Source: Ciborinia camelliae (lineage: Eukaryota; Ascomycota; Leotiomycetes; Helotiales; Sclerotiniaceae). Taken from it: a stretch of 64,000 nt of DNA. The stretch's first letter is position 1; each line of letters starts with the position of its first letter. Where the stretch lies: positions 5,288,909 through 5,352,908 of the forward strand of contig JANPYM010000001.1 in NCBI GenBank assembly GCA_025890175.1. Direction: 5' to 3'. A program made the position numbers and the translations under genes. Under the pieces are notes generated by a model that was not told the origin of the DNA, ran no database searches, and was given only the letters and a program-made list of their open reading frames with translations. Shown in pieces: positions 48,333 to 59,591 of this stretch.

Positions 48333-48417
48333 TCTTTGATGGTCTAACGGTCATGATTTCCGCTTGTCATCATCTGGCAATGCGCGGGAGACCGGGGTTC
48401 GACTCCCCGTCAGAGAG
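48333..48417 (+). tRNA. tRNA-Asp (GTC) with a 13-nt intron
   Basis: A 72-nt cloverleaf after removing 48370-48382, which sits at the normal place between positions 37 and 38. Anticodon GTC is at 48366-48368. The D arm (GATGGTCTAACGGTCATGA), variable region and T arm (GGGGTTCGACTCCCC) are canonical. The acceptor stem TCTTTGA/TCAGAGA pairs with one T-G wobble. A Pol III terminator-like run of eight T is at 48457-48464. Confidence 0.93.
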
Positions 48418-50764
48418 TCACTTGTGATCCTGAGTTCATGTAACTTCATTTTTGCCTTTTTTTTATTTATGACTCTTTTCGAAAAATTGTTAATCTTTGC
48501 GCTTTTATTTTGCTTTTGTCCTCCAAGAGAAATGAAGGGGTAAGTTGGTCATAGCGCGTGCAAATTTTTGTATTTTTAGCGAAGTTTTGTGGAGAGCAAG
48601 GTGGTGATGGGGTTGATTATATAATCATGATTAGTTAAGGAAAACAGCCTGTACATCATCTATCTCCAGCTATCTCTCAACCTCACTAGTTCTCTAATGA
48701 TGAAGAAGATTTCTTACTGCACGGACTTCTGCCATCACACTCGAATTCAGGTATTATAGACTTCGAGGAGAGAAGAGCATGACAATCTACGAAAGAAGTG
48801 AGCAAGCCCCGGTGAGGGTACAAGATATATAAGGATGATACAATCACGAAAAGCTTCATAAGCTCCGGAAAAGTAACTCACTCGTCCATGCTCGACAAAG
48901 ATTACGGCCAAGAAGTTCTGCGTTCACCAAATCTTATAACGGGAAAATGTTGACTCGTCAACATCCACATTAATCAAGAATGCAAAGAAATGGTGGGAAT
49001 TTCTTGCTAAGGATAAGGATTTGGGACGCTTCGAGTAAACAACTTCGATGTCTATGCCTATGACGAGAAGAAAATGGAGAGAACAAGAAACTGGCACAAT
49101 AGAAACGCAGGCTATGAATATTACGGATATGTGAGCTTTCAATTTATTACCTTGCTTTCTGCGTGGCACTGCGTGTGCTTGAAAACGAAGTATCTATGGA
49201 TTGGTATTGATGAATGACTAGCCCCCAAACCCCCAATGCCTCTCTGCGCTTGAGTAGAGCCTATATAGGCACTTTGCGTTGTTCATTTTTCCTTTTTCGA
49301 GTATCGTTCCATCTATTCCTTGGGTGCGCTTTTATTATTGGCTTCTCTTCTTTTGGCTTGGTTCGTTTGCTATGTTGGAGCATCTTTGTTGAATAACTTA
49401 TCTTCTGTAAGTATGATGAAGAAGAATAACAAGTTTGAATAGCGTTCAGATCTCACAAGTTCATATATATCTAGTGATGTAGAAGTTCCAGGGCTGGATA
49501 AACAACATCCTCCATATAAAGAAAGATCCATTATACCCCTCATTTAAGTCTTTTGATGTTGAAATATGCAAAGGTCAGTCGTACAATACAGCACCGATTC
49601 CAAAAAGCCTAGACTATGGCTCAGAGTATCAAGAACTTCTGGATTGCGGAAACGATGCAGTGCTGTAGATGGCAAAATGGGGGCTGGTGGGTCCTGTCCC
49701 CATCTCAGCTGGCAATTGTCCTGCCGAAATGTGCATCTCCGATCATCGTGGGAATCGGGTTGACGAATTCCCCGAAAGTGGAAATGCTGTGCCCTCGCGT
49801 TTCTTTCATCGATACTTGTACGCAGATACTACAAATAGACCATGCTTTCTGGCACAAGTAGGTCAATCCCCAAAGCCAAAAACATCACCTCACTACCGCG
49901 TCTTGCAATGACTGTTTGCCGTGATCGACTTTGGTGCATGTACCGAGACATAAGAAACGCAATATGTTTGACCAGGGCTGGGAAACAGGTAGGGGGTTAC
50001 CCGGGTAGAAATCAAAGGGTTATCATTCTACTCTATCCTAGGGTAGGGTAAACCCCTTATAAAATATCAAAGGGTATGATGGGTCTGCCCAGCGTGATAA
50101 GTTTTGATGGCTCTTCTTGGGGCACCGTGTATGAACGGTTAGGATGCTTGGGTAGAATCCTTAAAGTTAGGTCCTATTCTGCCAGTGTATAATGTCAAGA
50201 TGGTTGTTCTGCAGCAGGGTCTTGGGTATGATGGGGTTTGGTTCAAGCATCAGGCCGATACTAGTCAATGGACCACCAATCTCAAAATATAGGTGGCAAA
50301 ATGATGGGCATGGTGGTGGGCGAGGTAGGCGCATTTTCGGCGGTCAGCTCTGGGCATTTAATGGCTGTAAGGAATCATTTCATGAATGATCATAAGAGGA
50401 CCCTTTGGAATGGCTTCATTATCTATGTAGGCACAAAATATTTCGTGACTTATCCTGCAACCAAATTTAATGAATCGGAAGAGATCGTGTGACAAACTTT
50501 GACCTCCAGGAACCCTTCTCCTATCCTAGCCAATCCCACCAGAAGATTTGGTTCTCCATTTGACCCTGGACTTTTTCGGGGTTTCAGGGCTGCTTGAGTT
50601 TCCCTCCAACCTCACCGAAAGTTACTGTCAAGCCTCCCCACCGAGAGCACTTCCAACAGAAATTTTGCCGCATGTCCTACACGTAATAACCAAAGAATAA
50701 CTCGGCGCCTTATTGAAGTGATAAATGAACCAGCCATTAACTCACGAAGACCATCTAGCTTCTA
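48418..50764. other. intergenic with a possible gene fragment
   Basis: No complete gene. The plus-strand frame at 49669-49911 has protein-like composition (SAGNCPAEMCISDHRGN, ESGNAVPSRFFHRYLYAD) but is short and lacks a recognisable family. Around 49974-50097 the stretch CAGGGCTGGGAAAC ... GTCTGCCCAGCG has hAT-like, weakly inverted ends. Confidence 0.4.
48457..48464 (+). terminator. Pol III T-run after tRNA-Asp
   Basis: Eight consecutive T about 40 bases after the tRNA; the shorter run just before it (about 48449-48453) may serve as well. Confidence 0.5.
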
Positions 50765-52936
50765 CTATTGAAGCTCTATCATTTCAAATTTCTCCTCGCC
50801 TGAGCGGATTCTATCCATTTTCGGATCTGCCAATTCCTCGAGAAATCTAGCTGGTCCAATTAAGACATAATGGTTGTCTATCTTTCGAATCAAGTGAAAA
50901 TTTCCACTTCCCCCAAGAAGCACTATGCTATCTCCTTTTGATGCAACGTGCGGAACGAGGCCAAGTTCACCGGTTACAGTTCGTGCAACCCTTATATCTT
51001 CTTGCCTCCACATGTCATCAACGATCGTCTGAAAGAAACTCGGATCTTCGAAATCGCTCACTGCCATTACTTTACGAATGAAGCGTATGATATCTGGGAA
51101 TGGGTGCTTAAAACTTGCTGCCTTTTCCGGGCCCTCCGATTTCAATGCATCCACAATTTCTTCAACAAGGTCTTTGCCGGTCTTCGTACTGTGGGGGGTC
51201 TCAGATCCATCATTCTCGGAAGAGTCAAGGTCGTAGACGTAGCTCAATTCAACCAGCCAATCAATGCCAAGGTATATCTTATCCAGAAAATCGTAGCCGA
51301 AGAATTCGTTGTACCATGTTAAATAATAGTCGCCATTGCTCTCTATTCTTGGGAAATTTAAGAGAAGACACTGTAACACCCGAACAACCCGTAAAGCCTC
51401 TGGAGACTCCCAAACATTAGCGTTGATTTTTTTACCCCAGAGCGCACTTGCAAGTTTTACCAATGGATGTTGGCGATTAAGCTTTTGTTTCGAACTTGAA
51501 GTTGTACCATGATCTCGGATGTCGGGGCTCAAGATTCTGAAAACGGAAAGAGCATATTGCTGCCATGATGCATCTTTCATGGTAAAAACATCGCTTATAT
51601 CGTTGATCGATGAAATGAAGACTGCAGGAATGAACAGGCTTTGGTTTTGTATGAAAATACTATCCATCCATCCGTTAAGAATTCTCAAATATCTAGTATG
51701 CTCCTTGAACGAGGGATACGGATACTGTCTATTGCACTCGCCCCCATTTTTGTAAAAACCCGGGAAATTTGGCACCCATGATGGTAGTGTAGGGACCTCT
51801 GGATGTTTATTTGCAAAGCCGGCAAAGTAAATGAGATCTTCCAAAGATACACAGCAAGAACGACACATCGAATCTCTGGAGTCAAAACCGAGCATAAAGT
51901 TGAATAGTTTCTCAAAAAACTCTATGTAAACAGCCGCGACAGATGTCCTGGTACTATAATCGGGAGCGATATCCATGCCGGTGATTCCAAGGAGGGCATA
52001 TATATAGTCTTTTGGGTTTGATGATTCCAAACTGCCAGCCACCAAGCCTAGCATTAACACGTTCGCATGTTGTTGTCTATAAAAATCTCTGGCGACGTTC
52101 ATTTGCACGAGAACTAATCTAAAATTTACCAATGTGATCAATTCCCATAGAGTTAGGTCAATTTCCTCTGGTCTTGTTTGCACACTTAATGCATCAAACC
52201 AATGTAACAGAAATAAGAGTTTGGAAAACTCCATGGCCCGAGAAGTATGAAAAACGACCATATGTTTAGAAACAACAATTTCCTGAAAAATCCAAACACG
52301 TGTCCAGTAAGGAAGAGACAAAAACTCATATAAGGCTTTCGAATGGGTTTGTTTGATTGCCATTCCTTCTCTCCAGTCTGGGTCTGGTCCAAAGCATTCC
52401 AACTCATCGAGCATCCAATCTGTCTTCGCCTCTTGTTCTCCTAGATCCGGGTCGAATCCGCTTTCCGCTGCGCGAGTAGCAATCAGGTTTAGAGTATCAA
52501 TAGCAGTTACAATCAATGATGACGCCCCTGATATCAACGAGCAGAAAGTATGCTCTGCCGAGGAATAGATTCTTTTCATGAGAGGAACTTGATGATTCTT
52601 CTCTTGAGTATCGTTTTGATTGATACAGATCGCATCTGCCCATAACAGAAGAGGCTCGGTATCTTCATGCTCAATGATCGATTCCCAATGCATTGGTATA
52701 TATTTAAGAGCGTCTGCAAGGCTTTGGGTGATGGGAATTGTTGAATTGTTGACTATGATCTCTTCGGTGGTCACTGGGCTACCCCATACATAGGACAGCG
52801 CACAAAATGTAGGGGAGTCGAGGAGTGAGACGGTGCGCATTTTGTAGATAGTGTTTGGAGCAGTAGTAATGATCTCAAGAAGCCTGATCTCCTGTCGCGA
52901 AGGGTTAAGGTCGCTGTAAATTGAATTGGCAGACAT
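50765..52936 (-). CDS. HET-domain (heterokaryon incompatibility) protein
   Basis: Single exon, 723 aa, from the ATG at 52936 (MSANSIYSD). The N-terminal HET domain shows FCALSYVWGSP, ITQSLADALKYI, LLLWADAICINQND and LMKRIYSSAEH in order. After it come LSLPYWTRVWIFQEIVVSKH and DYIYALLGITGMDIAPDYST, the usual second conserved block of this family. The remaining 350 residues are C-terminal sequence typical of such proteins. HET proteins act in the cytoplasm and trigger regulated cell death on contact with non-self partners; the partner of this one is unknown. The frame is intact, unlike the HET relic at 27.5-28.7 kb. Upstream in-frame codons to 52981 begin with TTG, so the ATG is preferred. Confidence 0.9.
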   Translation of the reverse strand: MSANSIYSDLNPSRQEIRLLEIITTAPNTIYKMRTVSLLDSPTFCALSYVWGSPVTTEEIIVNNSTIPITQSLADALKYIPMHWESIIEHEDTEPLLLWADAICINQNDTQEKNHQVPLMKRIYSSAEHTFCSLISGASSLIVTAIDTLNLIATRAAESGFDPDLGEQEAKTDWMLDELECFGPDPDWREGMAIKQTHSKALYEFLSLPYWTRVWIFQEIVVSKHMVVFHTSRAMEFSKLLFLLHWFDALSVQTRPEEIDLTLWELITLVNFRLVLVQMNVARDFYRQQHANVLMLGLVAGSLESSNPKDYIYALLGITGMDIAPDYSTRTSVAAVYIEFFEKLFNFMLGFDSRDSMCRSCCVSLEDLIYFAGFANKHPEVPTLPSWVPNFPGFYKNGGECNRQYPYPSFKEHTRYLRILNGWMDSIFIQNQSLFIPAVFISSINDISDVFTMKDASWQQYALSVFRILSPDIRDHGTTSSSKQKLNRQHPLVKLASALWGKKINANVWESPEALRVVRVLQCLLLNFPRIESNGDYYLTWYNEFFGYDFLDKIYLGIDWLVELSYVYDLDSSENDGSETPHSTKTGKDLVEEIVDALKSEGPEKAASFKHPFPDIIRFIRKVMAVSDFEDPSFFQTIVDDMWRQEDIRVARTVTGELGLVPHVASKGDSIVLLGGSGNFHLIRKIDNHYVLIGPARFLEELADPKMDRIRSGEEKFEMIELQ

Positions 52937-54091
52937 TTTGAACGCTTTTGAGATGGAGAAATGAATGGTAAGATAATGCAATATTCATATGAGCTATGTT
53001 GGCTGTCGATAGTTGATGTTTTTATCTTTCTTGCTTGATGCGAAGAGGCCTATTAATATTGATTGCAGGTCATTTTGAGTGGCAGGCAGTGCTGTCAATG
53101 GCTGGTGAAGGATTGACGGGTAGCTACACCTATCCCAAGGTTGGCTTGGTTGGGTTCTGGTTTCATTTTTGCTTTTTCATTAATCATAATGCGGCGTAGA
53201 AAATATCTATTAACTATTTAGAAATTACAATTAGAATTATTTGGAGATATACTTTGCGAAATATATCAAGTTAGAAAGTAGTATGTAATAGAGATATTCC
53301 ATCCACGCGAACGTATATTACCCAAAAAGGTAAACTTCGACTTTTCGACATCAGATTGAATTCTGTGATTCACAGCCGCCGCTATGGTATACTCTTTTCT
53401 TTTCTTCAGTGCACCCGCATGTGTCGCTTTGTTTGCTTTTTGGAGGCTGTGAATACCCGTGTTGGATGTAGCATTGACGTGGCCATTACTAAGTCTTCGA
53501 TGAGCGCTTTTGTATAGGCATACTACACAATTGGATAAATACTTCCCCCGACCTTTATCCACAGGTTACTTCTCGTACTTTTGGATTTCAAAAAGGCAAA
53601 TACTAACAACTTGGTTGGGGTGCATCCAAAACTACCCAATTTCAACCTCCCGGTTATCATCCAGTGAGACTTGACATACCCGGATACACACAGGTGCCCA
53701 AGATTGTTGAACAAAATGCCAAGGTCTCAACATCAAAAACTACTCTGAGATAGAACTACACTGGTAGCACCTTGGATAAGCCCAACTAATCACTGATCTT
53801 ACCATCATAATCACTAAAACCTGACGAAAGTGAACATCATAATATCATAATTAGATAAACGATCGTTGAATTCATGAAATAGTGCATAGATGGACATAAG
53901 AAGTCTGTGGCTTCCTCCGCTGCAGTTCGGAGACAGCCACTCCTAGCCAAATAAATGAGTGACGGATTAAATCCCCACCATCAACAATCCCCCGTTCCCC
54001 CCATCACCCCTTGCCTAATCCTTCCATTCTTCTGAGCATCAATCTACAAATCATTGAACCCTCCTTTGATTCCTCAAACCAGCAAAACTAT
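52937..54091. other. intergenic
   Basis: HET gene promoter and 3' flank of the secreted-protein gene. No supported gene. Confidence 0.55.
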
Positions 54092-54545
54092 CTAGGCCCC
54101 AGAATAGAAACCATAACTCAAATAGTTGACATTCGAAACACACCCGCCAACAGAAGAACTTCCATACTGAGACTTATCACCCCCTTGGTTGAGAGCCGTG
54201 TAGAATGTAACATGGTAATTGGGAGTTAAGCTCAAGATCTTGATACTGTGTTGAGTGGAACCAAAGTTTCCCTTAGATGGAGCAACTGAGTCGGTGATAA
54301 TGACGGCGCCGCCACCGCAAGCTGTGATGAGGGTGTTAGGGAGGTATGGGAGAAATCATTATGCGATTGTGTGAAATAAAAGAATGAATGCGATGGGATG
54401 ACATACCGGAATCAGTATAAACTGCGAATTGAGTACTCGCTCGTTTCTCGAGAGCAACATTGGCTTCAGCATCAGCGACAGGAAGAGCTGGGACAACAGC
54501 GGCCAAGATGGCGGTGATGATGCTAGTGGTGTAGATGAACTTCAT
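54092..54545 (-). CDS. small secreted protein, candidate effector
   Basis: Exons in coding order 54545-54407 and 54321-54092 give 122 aa. A clear signal peptide (MKFIYTTSIITAILAAVVPA) is followed by a short propeptide ending in LEKR, a Kex2-type site. The mature part of about 87 residues has two cysteines (DSACGGG and VGGCVSN) that could form one disulfide, and is rich in Gly, Ser and Tyr, with alternating polar and hydrophobic residues suggesting beta strands. No enzyme motif is visible. Size, secretion and Kex2 site suggest an effector or wall-associated secreted protein; that role is inference. Confidence 0.8.
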
Positions 54546-57500
54546 AATGAAAGCTGGTTATTGAAGTAACTATTTCGAAAGTTTTTTGATGTGGTAGACT
54601 TGATTGATTGAAGAGTGAAGATGATGTGATGTTCTGCTGCTGGAGATTCAGCTCTAAAGGGGAGATTCCATGAACTCTTTATACCCATTTTTTCCATAAT
54701 GATAATACTGTATTCAAATCTTCCAGCCAGCAACTTTGCTGACTTGCCTTGTCCTTTTCATTCTCGTGTCTGCAATTTGATTATTGATGATATTTAATTG
54801 TGGATTGTCTCTCTAAAGCTCGGTTCTAGCAAGCGCCAGCGGGGTGAAACCTAACGTGACTAGTGGGTCTGTCTCACTCACCCACATTTCCAATGAATGT
54901 TGATATGTCATCACATAGGCGCTGCACTAACCCGAAGCAGTGGAATTTCAGTCAGAGAATGGAAGACATGAAATGACGGTACCCTTGTATTCCACCAGAT
55001 ACTTGAGTATTCTCGTTGAATTTGTAAGTCGTACATTGATTGATAAGTAAACACTTGTACTTTCAGTCAGCCACATGGCAGCAACAAGGTAATGATTGAC
55101 AAGTCGTACCGCTAATCCGGTACAAATTAGTACAAGTTGGTACGAGCCGCAGCCCCATCTCTGTACGCATTGTATCCCTTTTCGAGGAAAACACCAAGCA
55201 ACTGAAAATAGCTTTTCAACACGGGAGCCAAATGTCAATCTGACAAGTGAATAGTAATCCATACTAATTCATATCATCCCACAAAAGCCCGGTTTAATAC
55301 AGATTTCTTTACTATTGTGGGCGTCGACGTCGATCTTAAATCAAACTTTCGGCCAAATATTCCTTCAGCCAAGACTGACCCTTCCTGCTTCATTGTTCCC
55401 CCTGAATTCTTCAACACATGCTTGGCGCATCAGCAATAGATATACGAGAATATCAGCGCCACCGGCATAGTATTCGGACTTTTATAGACCCTTTCTGCCG
55501 GTCGTCCGATTTAAATTCAAGCCGTTCGCTTAAGGTTCTGCAGCGGGTGTACTTGTAACTCTATTCCTCCTCCTACCCCGCCTCCGCGTTTACTCAACAC
55601 TGGACATCTGCTGACTCCGGATTCCGGATCCATCGCATACATTACATCGTACAGAGAAAAAGTAAGGGGTGCGGAAATAAACCGAGCCGCATCATTCGGA
55701 ATCTTAAAACAGGATTTTGTAATACGGAGGCACTTGTTATACGAGTGTAGAGTACTCAACGGAAGCACATGTTAAGATATACGAGAAGATTCTGATGGGT
55801 AATGATCAAGCCGGAAGATACCCAGAAAAATAATTTTCTCTTTCAGTCCTGATTGTCCTCTTCGGGGGCATAATAGGATGTTGAATTTTGTTACGAAGGC
55901 CAGATTATGAACGTGAGATTACCATTGTGAGATGATCATAAATGTTCAGGTTGCATTTCCAGGGCCGGATTACTATACAATTTGCATGTCGGTTACCGCT
56001 TACATGCATCACAAACACCCGTTTCCATTTGACGATTTCACAATCTCGCCGAGTGATGATCCGGAAGTAAGATCCGATGATATTCGCAGATATTGGGTTT
56101 ATATCCGGAATTCATCAATATCCGTCTTGCCTCCCGAATATCTATATTCCCACAGGCAATGATCTAAGGGAAATATTTGCATCCTATCATACATCCACAT
56201 CTCAGATGCTTAGCAGAATATCGCTTACTATGTACCTAACTCTCCACGTTAATACGGGATGGGTATATACCTGGCTGTACCCAGGAATTATGTGATTCAA
56301 CAATATTAAAATAACACCTCAAATTATGGAACATCTATTGTAGCTCACCAGTATATTGCTACGGTAATTAACATACATGATCAGTTTAATAATTGCGCGA
56401 ATATCAATTCGGACAACGTAATCTCCCCGGCCATTATCAAGATCAAACGGACCCATCGTAATTGATGTCGGTATGGTCTCCTTACAATGCTCAAAAGGAA
56501 TTAAATCCGATTTAAACAGCCTCCGAGAGTATATGTACATAATCATGAGACTTTCCATACGAACCATCCAAAACATCCATATTTACTTGTACTGAAGCTG
56601 GCTTTCAATCTAGTCATCGAGCTGTTACTGTAATCATTCCACAAAATTACCCCTTTTCTCAATGCTACTTATCATTACATACATCCCCGTATCCATAGCA
56701 TACTTTTTTTATAAACCGTTTAATACCGTAATCAGAGGTACATAAATCGACCGAAGTTAAACGGACTGAATCCAGAAGTGGTTTTCATCAAGCTCTTCTA
56801 GCTTTCGCCATTCAGGATAAATATATCAATAATATCGAAATAACTAATTTTACCAACATTCAATGCGCGGAAACCAAGACTTCATCCGAAGAATGCGCCA
56901 GGTGTGTTAGAAGAAAGAATAGTTGGGCGATTAGAAGGGCAGAGTATCTGCATGCGCTTTTCGGTATCAGAGAAAAAGCAAGAGGCGGCTGTAAAAACGG
57001 AGCGGGCTATTTGCTTGCTAAATTACAGACTGTCTTCAAACAGCAAGTTGTGGTTAAAACTGATATTAGGTATTAACATGGATATGTATGACGAGGGATG
57101 TCGAAATACATCAATATGGTTAAAAGCCAATTGACCTGTTTCAATCCAGCAGCTTTTAAATGACGGTGATTATGGCACAAGTAGAATACTGTCTTACGTG
57201 GAAAAGAATTCTCAGAAAGTTTCAAGAGGTTATCGGTTCAGAGTTATGGATTGATTGATTGGTTGATTGATTGATTGATTGATTGGGTTGGATTGATTTG
57301 ATTTCTTTTATTTGCATTTCTTGGACTTTTTGACACTAGTTACGTGTCACGGCATAGTTGCATGGCTTGTACAACGCGAACTGTTTGCCTTGTTGAATGC
57401 AAACCTCAGCAGATTTGAGGCGGCTTGGTTTCTGTATCTCTACAATTCATTCCTCGTTTTTGCGTTTCGTGTCATTAAAAGCCCAAGAATTCACGGGACA

Positions 57501-57563
57501 GTTTTGGTCGCGGACAACTGCATCAAATTTGACCCCAAAAGATTTCAATACAAGTCCGAGTAA
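54546..57563. other. gene-poor AT-rich region
   Basis: No protein-like frame that I can support. A GATT microsatellite lies at about 57250-57298. It includes the promoter of the secreted-protein gene. Confidence 0.5.
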
Positions 57564-57587
57564 TTGTATATCGATCCGTCTACCAGG

Positions 57588-57905
57588 ATGGTTATCATCA
57601 AAACCAAAGTTGCTGCTGAGCCCCTCATCAACTGTCGAACTGAGGAAGTTGATGCATCCCAACATGCAACTGTGTCAAACGATCGACTCGCCAGTGAGTT
57701 TGCAAGCTACAGCCACACAACAACTGCTCCTGCAAGTCAGGTTGAGCTTGAGAGTCTCTACCAGTCGACTGGCTTTATGCGTAGCCCAGCTATATCCTCT
57801 ACCGCCATATTTACACCAGAGTCATTAATCGAGCCGACAATCAAGCAAGAGACTTCGTGCTCACTTTGGAAAGGAGTCCTTCAATCACTTCCAATTGATC
57901 TGCAG
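57588..57905 (+). other. possible 5' exon of the repeat-motif gene
   Basis: An open frame from the ATG at 57588 (MVIIKTKVAAEPLINC) runs to a stop at 57918-57920 and has ordinary protein composition. It ends near CTGCAG at 57900-57905, a plausible splice acceptor for the following exon, so the two may not be joined as drawn. The function is unknown. Confidence 0.3.
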
Positions 57906-59222
57906 GTTGGACAACGGTAGATAATCAAGATGGTAGTGGTAAAAAAATGACAGTTCAAAGGCACAACGGTGGAGATTTAATAAAAATGGAAGATGATGAA
58001 CGAATGGCGTACAAGAATGAACACCCCAGCCACATGATTTAGGACTATCACGAACAACTGCACTGCCTCGAGGAGCGAAACAGAGAGTTAGAATATTGCC
58101 ACGAGGGCTTTGAATTCGAAAACATTGATTCGAATGAACACCTCCAATCATTTCCTGCCTCTGAAGAGTATAACTCGGATGCGGGGTGTGATATGACTGA
58201 AGCGCCGAACGAGGATACGGAAGCTACGAACGGCCAATTTACCACCATACATGAGGAAGGAGTAAAAATTGAGAATGGCAATCAATTGAATGAATCCTTG
58301 CAACAACTTCTACAACGCCAAGAACAGACGAAGACAAAGGTGGAGGATTATTCCAGAAGTCAATCAAACCTTGAGAATACCGCAATTCAGGCAACGGATC
58401 GGTTTCTCGAATTTCCTCGTCCCAACTTGGGAAATAGGTCACGGGAGGATTACCAAATACAATTGATGCTTCTAGAGCAACAGAATAGGAAGAGATTGTT
58501 GTTGGCTCGACAAGAATGTCTGTTCGAATCGGCAGCTCGATATCAAGGAGATCCGTTCAGATCTGCAATATGCCAGAATACTACTATGCAACTAGATGCT
58601 GGGCCCTGTCCTCTTCCTTCATGCAGTAGAAGGGATCATGTCTTGGAGGATTGCCAGATGCAGTCGAAGCTTGAAGAGCAACAGGCGGAAGAAAGCCAGT
58701 CGAAGTCCAAAGATGCCGCACAGGAGCAAGAAAGTCCAACGTTTATTCATCCATTGATTAGCGGCAGCAATTATGCATTGGAGGAAAACAAGATGCATTT
58801 GATGTTTTTGGAGCGGGCGAACAAGGAAAGGTTGGAAAAGTTGGCTTCGGCTCGGTCGGAAACGCGACAACCATCATGGACACCCATGGCTGCCGCAACA
58901 GGACCTGGACAGCAATCTAATGAGTTTAATGGCACTTTTACTACAAATAAACAGCCTTCGTCATATTAACTTTTTCAGAAGGTTTGTAAAAGACTATCGA
59001 TTGAAGAAAATGAGAAAAAAGACGAGCCAAAAGCCTTAATGAAACCTATGAATTATGCTCCGATATCCCAAATAGAAAGGAATTCCAATGACACGGGTTT
59101 CAGAAATTCAAATCTTTACCCACCACCACGTTTGAGACACCATCCATTAGTATCAGATGCAGTTGATGCTTCTGGAGCAACAGGGCAGGCAAAAATGAGT
59201 TCTCTGGGGGCAGTGGGAGTTT
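57906..59222 (+). pseudogene. gene with repeated DYQMQLMLLEQQ motifs, apparently interrupted
   Basis: From 57906 a frame runs through VDNQDGSGKKMTVQRHNGG and MEDDERMAYKNEHPSHMI, meets TAG at 58038-58040, then continues open to 58969. The TAG stands where related motifs have Gln (LQDYQ), so CAG to TAG is likely, though TTTAG could also be a splice acceptor before GAC. Five copies of a motif close to DYQMQLMLLEQQNKKRL follow: 58041-58103 (DYHEQLHCLEERN), 58448-58516 (DYQIQLMLLEQQNRKRL), 58649-58690 (DCQMQSKLEEQQ), about 58778-58860 (NKMHLMFLERANKERL) and 59151-59195 (YQMQLMLLEQQGRQK, in another frame). I recall this motif from many fungal proteins of unknown function. If the TAG is spliced out, 58041-58969 may be a real coding exon. 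Confidence 0.55.
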
Positions 59223-59591
59223 GAACAGGAAAGGACAAGTAACAAATGTATGAAGGGGGAGTCCATGTTTTGATTGATTGGGGAAAAGTGTAGTGTGCAT
59301 TTCTCTGTATTGCTGGGTATTGTGTTTGTTCGATGGTGAGAACTAGGGAAAGGGACAAAGAAGATGCTATAGTTTGACTTTGTTTGTTTCTGTTTTGTCT
59401 GTCATTTTGATGGTGTTTATGTAGTTGGTTTCACAAGAAGTTTCTCAACAATACACAAAAAATCAACAGAAGCCAAGTCTGCACTAATAAATCTTTTTTG
59501 AATTTCTCAAATCTGCTTCCCCTGGTATTATTATGCATGTAACCATCTTATGAACCCAATCCAGAACACCCTATTAAATAACCGAGGCAAA
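59223..59591. other. intergenic
   Basis: Short spacer between convergent genes. Nothing seen. Confidence 0.5.

Noticed and set aside
53266..53714. Overlapping minus-strand frames of 98 and 63 residues
   Set aside because: No start context, splice logic or protein-like pattern.
55517..56576. Several 70-85-residue frames
   Set aside because: Composition fits random AT-rich sequence; no family motif and no consistent splicing.
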